Assembly: GCA_902776365.1 (NCBI GenBank)
Contig: CACYPU010000003.1
Coordinates: 62,001 to 126,000, forward strand
Direction: 5' to 3'
DNA: 64,000 nt
Source: an uncultured Bacteroidota bacterium
GTDB taxonomy: Bacteria; Bacteroidota; Bacteroidia; Bacteroidales; P3
Shown here in pieces: positions 58,863-64,000 of the stretch. Numbering within the stretch: position 1 is the stretch's first letter; the number at the start of each line of letters is the position of its first letter. The notes below the pieces were generated by a model. That model searched no databases. It saw only the letters and a program-made list of their open reading frames with translations, and was not told the origin of the DNA. A program made the position numbers and the translations under genes.

Positions 58863-60298
58863 CCCAATACCTCCTCTGCCAACTGGTTGAAGTCGATGCC
58901 GTCGAAGTTGCCGCTGGACATCATCAGGAGATTGATTGCGTTATTGTGGGATTGCGTTATTGCGTCAGTGGCTGGCGCGTCAGCACTAACGCATTTACGC
59001 ATTAACGCAATCACGCATTCCACCAGCTTTTTGCTGTCGGTATACACTTCCACATTTCCGCCAAAAGCCGCTTTCACCTCTTCGGGGTCGAGGGGGGGCA
59101 GCTTCTTGAGCTGGAGGGCGTGCTGGCTGAAGTAGACGCAGCGCACGTCGGCCTCGTCCATCGTGCCACGGTACTGTTGCAGGAACTCCTGCGTCAAGGA
59201 GCTGAAGGTGTGGAGCTCCATGCAAGCCACCAGCTTGCGACCGGGGTATTGCTCGCGCATGGCGTGGATGGTGGCGCGGAGTTTGGAGGGCGCATGGGCG
59301 AAGTCCTTATAGACAGCGCAGCTGTCGCTTTTCTTCACCAACTCAAGGCGTTTGCTAGCGCCTTCGAAGGTGGAGATGGCCTCGTCGAACTGTTCGTCGG
59401 TGACGCCTACCTGGCGGCAAGCGAGACGGGCGGCGGTAAGGTTGAGGAGGTTGTGGTGGCCAAACACCTGCAACGGGGTATTGCCAATATAGGTAATGCC
59501 GTTCACGACACGGTGCTCCGGACAGACATACGGCAGCTTCTGGATGTCGGTGCGCTTGTTCTCCACTGCCACGCGGTGCACCTCGTTGTCCTCATCACAA
59601 TATATGAGAACTCCAGTGGAGTTCGACAGACCGGCCGTGTGCGGGGAGGTGCCATTGGGCTCGATGAGGTTGATGAACTGGGCGAACTGGTCGCGGTAGA
59701 TGTCGAAGGTCGGGAAGACGTTGATATGGTCCCACTCGATGCCGGTGATGATGGCGACGTTGGGGTGGTAGAGGTGGAACTTGGGGCGGCGGTCAATGGG
59801 TGAGGTGAGGTACTCGTCGCCCTCGATGACCATTACCTTGGCGGTGTGGGAAAGGCGCACCATCACCTCGAAGCCTTTGAGTTGTGCGCCCACCATATAG
59901 TCGGCCTCGATGCCGCAGTGCGCCAGCACATGCAGTATCATCGCCGTGGTGGTCGTCTTGCCGTGCGAGCCGCCCACCACGATGCGCAGCTTGTCCTTCG
60001 ACTGCTCGTAGAGGTACTCGGGGTAACTGTAAATCTTCAGTCCCAGTTCCTGTGCCCTTAACAACTCCGGATTGTCAATTCGTGCATGCATACCGAGCAC
60101 TACGGCGTCGAGGTCGGGGGTGATGCGCTCGGGGTGCCAGCCGAACGATTGGGGGAGCAGGCCGTATTTTTCCAGCCGACTCTTCGCCGGGTCGAAGATC
60201 TCGTCGTCGGAACCGGTGACGGAGATGCCTTTCTGGCAGAGGGCTATGGCGAGGTTGTGCATGGCGCTGCCGCCAATGGCTATAAAGTGTACTTTCAT
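58859..60298 (-). CDS. mpl: UDP-N-acetylmuramate:tripeptide ligase
   Basis: Mur-ligase family enzyme that recycles cell-wall tripeptide. Seen: VHFIAIGGSAMHNLAIALCQ, ATP loop VVGGSHGKTTTTAMILHVLA (about 108-127), EGDEYLTSPIDRRPKFHLYHP, IITGIEWDHINVFPTF, and the C-terminal domain DFAHAPSKLRATIHAM. 479 residues is about 20 more than usual: near residue 440 an octamer repeat (58932-59019) adds CVSADAPATDAITQSHNN. The added loop follows ECVIALMRK and lies in the C-terminal Mur-ligase domain. Confidence 0.92.
   Translation of the reverse strand: MKVHFIAIGGSAMHNLAIALCQKGISVTGSDDEIFDPAKSRLEKYGLLPQSFGWHPERITPDLDAVVLGMHARIDNPELLRAQELGLKIYSYPEYLYEQSKDKLRIVVGGSHGKTTTTAMILHVLAHCGIEADYMVGAQLKGFEVMVRLSHTAKVMVIEGDEYLTSPIDRRPKFHLYHPNVAIITGIEWDHINVFPTFDIYRDQFAQFINLIEPNGTSPHTAGLSNSTGVLIYCDEDNEVHRVAVENKRTDIQKLPYVCPEHRVVNGITYIGNTPLQVFGHHNLLNLTAARLACRQVGVTDEQFDEAISTFEGASKRLELVKKSDSCAVYKDFAHAPSKLRATIHAMREQYPGRKLVACMELHTFSSLTQEFLQQYRGTMDEADVRCVYFSQHALQLKKLPPLDPEEVKAAFGGNVEVYTDSKKLVECVIALMRKCVSADAPATDAITQSHNNAINLLMMSSGNFDGIDFNQLAEEVLG
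58932..59019. repeat. Inverted octamer repeats inside mpl
   Basis: Forward units GCGTTATT, GTGGGATT, GCGTTATT, GCGTCAGT are followed by reverse-complement units ACTAACGC, ATTTACGC, ATTAACGC, AATCACGC. Same family as the 48238 array; here in both orientations, able to fold as a hairpin, and in frame with mpl. Confidence 0.75.
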
Positions 60299-60311
60299 AT
60301 CTTTTTTAAAA

Positions 60312-60358
60312 AGAGTCCGACTTATCGGACTAGTCAGACTAGTCAGACAAGTCGGACG
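60312..60358. repeat. Nonamer repeat between glyA and mpl
   Basis: Units ACTTATCGG, ACTAGTCAG, ACTAGTCAG, ACAAGTCGG; the outer units are inverted (TCCGACTT/AAGTCGGA), so the element can fold. It lies at the end of glyA and may serve as a weak terminator. Confidence 0.65.
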
Positions 60359-60375
60359 ATCTTATCAATTTTTTT

Positions 60376-61656
60376 TTACCAGGCGAAGAGCGGACGGTTC
60401 TGCATCATCTCATTGACCTGTCCGGTGATTTTGGCGCGGACGGCTTCGTCGGTGGGGTTGCAGAGGACGGTGTCGATCATGTCGACAATGACCTGCATGT
60501 CGGTTTCCTTGAGGCCGCGGGTGGTGATAGCGGGCGTTCCGACGCGCAGACCGCTGGTCTTGAAGGCGCTGCGGCTGTCGAAGGGCACCATGTTCTTGTT
60601 GACGGTGATGTCGGCGGCCACGAGGGCGTTCTCGGCTTCCTTACCGGTGAGTTCGGGGAACTTGGTGCGGAGGTCGATGAGCATCAGGTGGTTGTCGGTG
60701 CCGCCGGAGATGACCTTGTAGCCCTTGTTGACGAAGGCTTCGCACATCACCTTGGCGTTCTTCATCACCTGCTGGATGTACTGGTCGTAGCTGTCAGTCA
60801 GAGCCTCTCCGAAGGCGACGGCCTTGGCGGCGATGACGTGCTCCAGAGGACCGCCCTGTGTGCCGGGGAACACGGCGCTGTCGAGGAGGGCGCTCATCTT
60901 CTTGATCTCACCCTTCGGGGTGGTCTTGCCCCAAGGGTTGTCGAAGTCCTGACCCATGAGGATCATGCCGCCGCGGGGACCGCGGAGGGTTTTGTGGGTG
61001 GTGGTGGTGACGATGTGGCAGTACTTGACGGCGTTGTTGAGGTAGCCTTTGGCAATCATGCCGGAGGGGTGGCTGATGTCGCCCATGAGGATGGCGCCGA
61101 TACGGTCGGCGATTTCGCGCATGCGGGCCCAGTCCCAGTCACGGCTGTAGGCGCTGCCGCCGCCGATGATGAGCTTCGGGTGGTGCTCGAGGGCCTTCTT
61201 CTCCATGTCCTCATAGTCGACCATGCCGGTCTCTTCCTTCACCTGGTAGCCAACGACCTTGTAGTTGATGCCGGAGAAGTTGACGGGGCTGCCGTGCGAG
61301 AGGTGGCCGCCGTGGTTGAGGTCCATGCCCATGAAGGTGTCGCCGCTGTTGAGGCAGGCCAGGAACACAGCCATGTTGGCCTGTGCGCCGCTGTGGGGCT
61401 GGACGTTGGCCCAGCAGGCGCCGTAGAGCTTCTTGGCGCGCTCGATGGCGATGGTCTCGCTCTGGTCGACGACCTGGCAGCCGCCGTAGTAGCGCTTGCC
61501 GGGGTAGCCCTCGGCGTACTTGTTGGTCATGACGGAACCCATGGCTTCCATGACCTGGTCGCTGACGAAGTTTTCGGAGGCAATCAGCTCGATGCCTTTG
61601 GTCTGGCGCTCACGCTCTTTCTGGATGAGGCCAAAAATCTCGTTATCTCTCTGCAT
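60376..61656 (-). CDS. glyA: Serine hydroxymethyltransferase
   Basis: PLP enzyme interconverting serine and glycine with tetrahydrofolate. Seen: [74 protein letters not shown], and the lysine motif [20 protein letters not shown] (about 222-241). Length 426 is normal. A TATATTTG promoter box lies 42 bases before the start. Confidence 0.97.
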   Translation of the reverse strand: MQRDNEIFGLIQKERERQTKGIELIASENFVSDQVMEAMGSVMTNKYAEGYPGKRYYGGCQVVDQSETIAIERAKKLYGACWANVQPHSGAQANMAVFLACLNSGDTFMGMDLNHGGHLSHGSPVNFSGINYKVVGYQVKEETGMVDYEDMEKKALEHHPKLIIGGGSAYSRDWDWARMREIADRIGAILMGDISHPSGMIAKGYLNNAVKYCHIVTTTTHKTLRGPRGGMILMGQDFDNPWGKTTPKGEIKKMSALLDSAVFPGTQGGPLEHVIAAKAVAFGEALTDSYDQYIQQVMKNAKVMCEAFVNKGYKVISGGTDNHLMLIDLRTKFPELTGKEAENALVAADITVNKNMVPFDSRSAFKTSGLRVGTPAITTRGLKETDMQVIVDMIDTVLCNPTDEAVRAKITGQVNEMMQNRPLFAW

Positions 61657-61697
61657 ATCTGTTAGTTGTTTAATTATTTTAAAGTATAAATATTTTG

Positions 61698-61705
61698 CAA
61701 ATATA
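61698..61705 (-). promoter_or_regulatory. -7 box of glyA
   Basis: Minus strand TATATTTG, matching TAnnTTTG, 42 bases before the glyA start codon. -33 element unclear. Confidence 0.5.
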
Positions 61706-61758
61706 CAAAATAAAGTTTAAAGATTAAAGAATAAAGGTTAAAAAATGGAAAAAATTTG

Positions 61759-61766
61759 GTATTTTT
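61759..61766 (+). promoter_or_regulatory. -7 box of the outer-membrane protein gene
   Basis: TATTTTTG followed 10 bases later by the ATG at 61777. The transcript would have a leader of only a few bases and start near CACCCTGAA. This decides the start: the TTG at 61756 lies upstream of transcription. Confidence 0.55.
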
Positions 61767-61776
61767 GCACCCTGAA

Positions 61777-62976
61777 ATGAAAAAGATTTTACTCTTCATA
61801 TTGGTGTTTATTGCGTTATGTTCCAATGGCATGGGGCAGATGGTGCCGTTGTTTCCGGGTGTGACGAAGAATGATTTGTACCTGGACCTGAGCCGGGTGT
61901 ACAGCTACAACCAGTATGAGAAGTCGCGCTGGGGTCTGGGGCTGCAGTATGACATCAGCCTTGGGGGCAGGAGTTTCAATATGCTTTCGCTGAGCGGCTA
62001 CGGTGCCTATGGCTATGCTGACCAGCGTTTCAAGTGGGGAGCGAGGGTGGACCTGCAAAGCCTGCAGAAATACCAGACACACACCTATGTAGATTTTTTC
62101 CACGACATCACACCTGACGCGCCGCGATACCTGAATCCTTATAATATTCTCGACTTCAACTCGACGGGATTCTTTATGACGCGCCTGTTCAGCGACACCT
62201 GGCGCCTCACGCTGGGTTTCTCGCGTCAAGCTAGCGGAGGTCGTGCCGAGTGCTTCGAACTGCGGCTGTCGCGCGAGCGAGGGCTGCATTATGGCACGAC
62301 ATTGCTCTATCCTCCCAGCTATTCCGATTTGAAGGGGCTGCCGTACAGGGATTTTGCCGAGGGTCGGGTGTTTGTGTCGGCTGGCGCGGGTTTCCGCTTC
62401 GAGGTGCTGGGGGGCATCCACGGCGACTTGGCTGATCTCGACGAGAAAATGACCCCATTCTGCCGGGTGCTGATGCAGTACGACAACGCGTTTTATTTCT
62501 CAGCTTTCGAGCTGGACCTTTTCGGCCAAGCAGGTTTTGCGAACAGCGAGGCGCCCTACAGCCGCCTCTTCGACCTGGGAGGGACGTGGGGCAGCACGAT
62601 TGCGTTGGAGCGCTCGCTGTATACGGCGCGACCCAATGAGTTCACCACCAATCTCTTCACCCTCGTGAATTTGAAGTTGACGACCCGGGAGCCGCTTTTC
62701 CGACTGGAGAACAAGGTGATGGCCATCGGTACCGCCCCGTCGCCGTTCGTGCTGTGCAACGCCGCCTGGGGCATGATGGGTGATTACACGGGGCCGAGTG
62801 TGCCGGACAAGGGCATCGCCGAGGTGGGTGCGGGCGTGGACGGCCTGGTGGTGTGGAGCGCAATCAGATGGGGAGGCGCCGTAATCTACCGTCTAACGCC
62901 GGAGTCGGCGGCCTACCACCTGCCCGAGAGGAGTGACAACCTGGTCTTCGTGTTCACGGCGAAACTGGACCTTTAG
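61777..62976 (+). CDS. Outer-membrane beta-barrel-like protein, 399 aa
   Basis: Signal peptide from ATG 61777: MKKILLFILVFIALCSNGMG then Q. The mature part alternates in short amphipathic strands typical of a barrel or surface-antigen domain (SRWGLGLQYDISLGG, FNMLSLSGYGAYGYADQRFKW, TWRLTLGFSRQASGG, FVSAGAGFRFEVLGG, LVFVFTAKLDL), and ends in a final strand with phenylalanine, as outer-membrane proteins do. It resembles the barrel half of Bacteroidetes DUF5686-type proteins but has no N-terminal regulatory domain. Role unknown. Confidence 0.7.
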   Translation: MKKILLFILVFIALCSNGMGQMVPLFPGVTKNDLYLDLSRVYSYNQYEKSRWGLGLQYDISLGGRSFNMLSLSGYGAYGYADQRFKWGARVDLQSLQKYQTHTYVDFFHDITPDAPRYLNPYNILDFNSTGFFMTRLFSDTWRLTLGFSRQASGGRAECFELRLSRERGLHYGTTLLYPPSYSDLKGLPYRDFAEGRVFVSAGAGFRFEVLGGIHGDLADLDEKMTPFCRVLMQYDNAFYFSAFELDLFGQAGFANSEAPYSRLFDLGGTWGSTIALERSLYTARPNEFTTNLFTLVNLKLTTREPLFRLENKVMAIGTAPSPFVLCNAAWGMMGDYTGPSVPDKGIAEVGAGVDGLVVWSAIRWGGAVIYRLTPESAAYHLPERSDNLVFVFTAKLDL

Positions 62977-63116
62977 GGAATTAAGAGTTAAGAGTTAAGA
63001 ATTAAGAGTTAAATATTATTATTTTGACAATAAAAAGGTTTTTTGGCACGTTATTTGAAAAGTTAAGAGATAAGAGATAATAGTAAAGAGTTAAAGAATA
63101 TAGATAAAAGATTGAT
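62977..63116. other. Gap with heptamer repeats
   Basis: GAGTTAA, GAGTTAA, GAATTAA, GAGTTAA (62982-63013), an AT-rich stretch with TTTG at 63023-63026 and TTATTTG at 63051-63057 that may be a weak promoter, then GAGATAA units (63065-63080). Confidence 0.5.
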
Positions 63117-64000
63117 ATGAAAAGATTTTGTTTGGGTATGGTGCTGATGCTGGCTCTCGCGGGAGTGGCTGAGGCTCAGTCGTACAAGATAGTGTTCAAG
63201 CTCGAGGGTTCGACGGACACGATGCTGTATATCGGCCGTCATTTCCGCGACCAGCTGCAGCTGCAGGATTCGGCGCGGAAAGCCAACGACGGCAGCTATA
63301 CGTTCCAGGGGAAGAAGAAATGGCCTCGCGGCATCTACGCCCTCGTGCACCAGGGCGGTGAGAAGGCAGTGGGCGACTTTGCCATCGACGACAGCCAGCA
63401 GTTCACCATCAGCGCCGATGCCAAGCTGACGGCCTCCTCGGTGAAGGTGAAGGGCAGCGACGCCAACAGCCAGATGTTTGCCTACATAGCCAAGTGGGAC
63501 GACGCGAAGCAGCGCAGGGCCGACATCGAGAAGCGCAAGAAGAATGCCGCCACGAAGGAGCAGGCCGAGAAGGAGGAGCAGGCGCTGCTCGACGAGATGG
63601 AGGCCTATGACAACGCCGCACGCCACCCGAAGAAGTCGACGCTCTTCTTCGACCTCGCCAACCTTTTCTATGACGAGCCCATTCCCGACAGCGTGGAGGA
63701 CAAAGCGCGCTACTTCCGCGCGCACTTCTGGGATTGCCTGTTCAGCCCCGAAAACCGCGGCAAATGGAAGACCGCGGATCTGCTCTACACTCCCAACCTC
63801 TTCAGCAAGATGAACTATTTCTTCTACGGAGTGCTCTACTATGCCGACAGCGACACCATCAAGGCGGAGATCGACCGGCTGGCGGCCCGTATCGGGGACG
63901 ACACGGCAATGCTGCGCTATGTCTTCGACCACATCGAGCCGCGCTACTACCGTTCGACACGCAATATCGGGTGGGACGCCGTGTGGTGCCACCTGGCCGA
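63117..64000 (+). CDS. DUF4369/TlpA-like thiol-disulfide protein, 5' part (runs off the window)
   Basis: Starts at the ATG at 63117 with a signal peptide (MKRFCLGMVLMLALAGVAEA, then QSYK) and remains open to 64000, 294 codons. The first 100 residues follow the DUF4369 pattern (KIVFKLEGSTDTMLYIGRHF, YALVHQGGEKAVGDFAIDDS, AKLTASSVKVKGSDANSQMF); next comes a charged helix with KRKKNAATKEQAEKEEQALL, then HPKKSTLFFDLANLFYDEPI and GKWKTADLLYTPNLFSKMNY. In this family a thioredoxin CxxC domain follows; it would lie beyond the end. Acts in the periplasm. The opposite-strand open frame here is a shadow. Confidence 0.8.
   Translation, partial: MKRFCLGMVLMLALAGVAEAQSYKIVFKLEGSTDTMLYIGRHFRDQLQLQDSARKANDGSYTFQGKKKWPRGIYALVHQGGEKAVGDFAIDDSQQFTISADAKLTASSVKVKGSDANSQMFAYIAKWDDAKQRRADIEKRKKNAATKEQAEKEEQALLDEMEAYDNAARHPKKSTLFFDLANLFYDEPIPDSVEDKARYFRAHFWDCLFSPENRGKWKTADLLYTPNLFSKMNYFFYGVLYYADSDTIKAEIDRLAARIGDDTAMLRYVFDHIEPRYYRSTRNIGWDAVWCHLA

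Noticed and set aside
63063..63992. 309-codon open frame on the minus strand
   Set aside because: Shadow of the plus-strand TlpA-like gene, which has a signal peptide and a family pattern.

Overview
The window looks like a Bacteroidales (Prevotella-like) chromosome. The evidence is promoters of the TAnnTTTG type, an RprY-type regulator, DUF4369/TlpA-like and S9 lipoprotein genes, a Gmd/Fcl/FucP fucose set, a WcfR/WcfS-like end to a capsule operon, and a DUF6266-like protein. By eye the right third (45-64 kb) is GC-richer core genome, while much of 8-30 kb is AT-rich and probably acquired.

Layout. 1-3.9 kb: the 5' end of an HEXXH protein leaving the window, a cupin remnant from an older capsule locus, a two-gene DUF3696-ATPase cassette of unknown function, and a truncated REP-associated transposase with a palindrome. 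3.9-36.3 kb: one long minus-strand capsule/O-antigen operon, read from gmd (36.3 kb) to the initiating sugar-1-phosphate transferase (3.9 kb). It holds GDP-fucose synthesis (gmd, fcl), a fucose transport/mutarotase/kinase-like group, a dTDP-2,6-dideoxysugar set (rfbA, ketoreductase, 2,3-dehydratase, Gfo/Idh oxidoreductase), an amino-sugar set (4,6-dehydratase, two DegT proteins, GNAT, acyltransferase 3), Wzx, Wzy, several glycosyltransferases, a beta-helix protein, a CapA-like and a TupA-like protein. It also carries three damaged genes: a DegT aminotransferase with an internal deletion and two truncated, partly recombined copies of a UDP-sugar dehydrogenase-like gene. 36.6-41.5 kb: a probable defence region with a three-gene cassette of unknown function, a TIR-domain protein and a DUF262 + HEPN pair. 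41.5-45.5 kb: a repeat-rich gap with a GIY-YIG remnant, a DUF6266-like gene, and intact ugd followed by three separate decayed ugd 3' ends. 45.8-64 kb: core genes (TerC, two half-size chromate transporters, S9 peptidase, lipoproteins, a glycosyltransferase, an MBL hydrolase, RprY, a membrane AraC pair, ispG, mpl, glyA, an outer-membrane protein and a TlpA-like protein running off the end).

The most unusual structure crosses feature types. Degenerate short tandem repeats with periods of 7, 8, 9 or 11 bp fill many intergenic gaps and also lie in frame inside coding sequences (ugd twice, mpl, fucP, the cytidylyltransferase gene, the MBL gene twice, the S9 signal peptide, a chromate transporter). 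An 11-bp repeat forms a perfect 31-bp hairpin at 48.06 kb, and an octamer array of about 32 units follows it. All family assignments come from reading the sequence; no database search was run.
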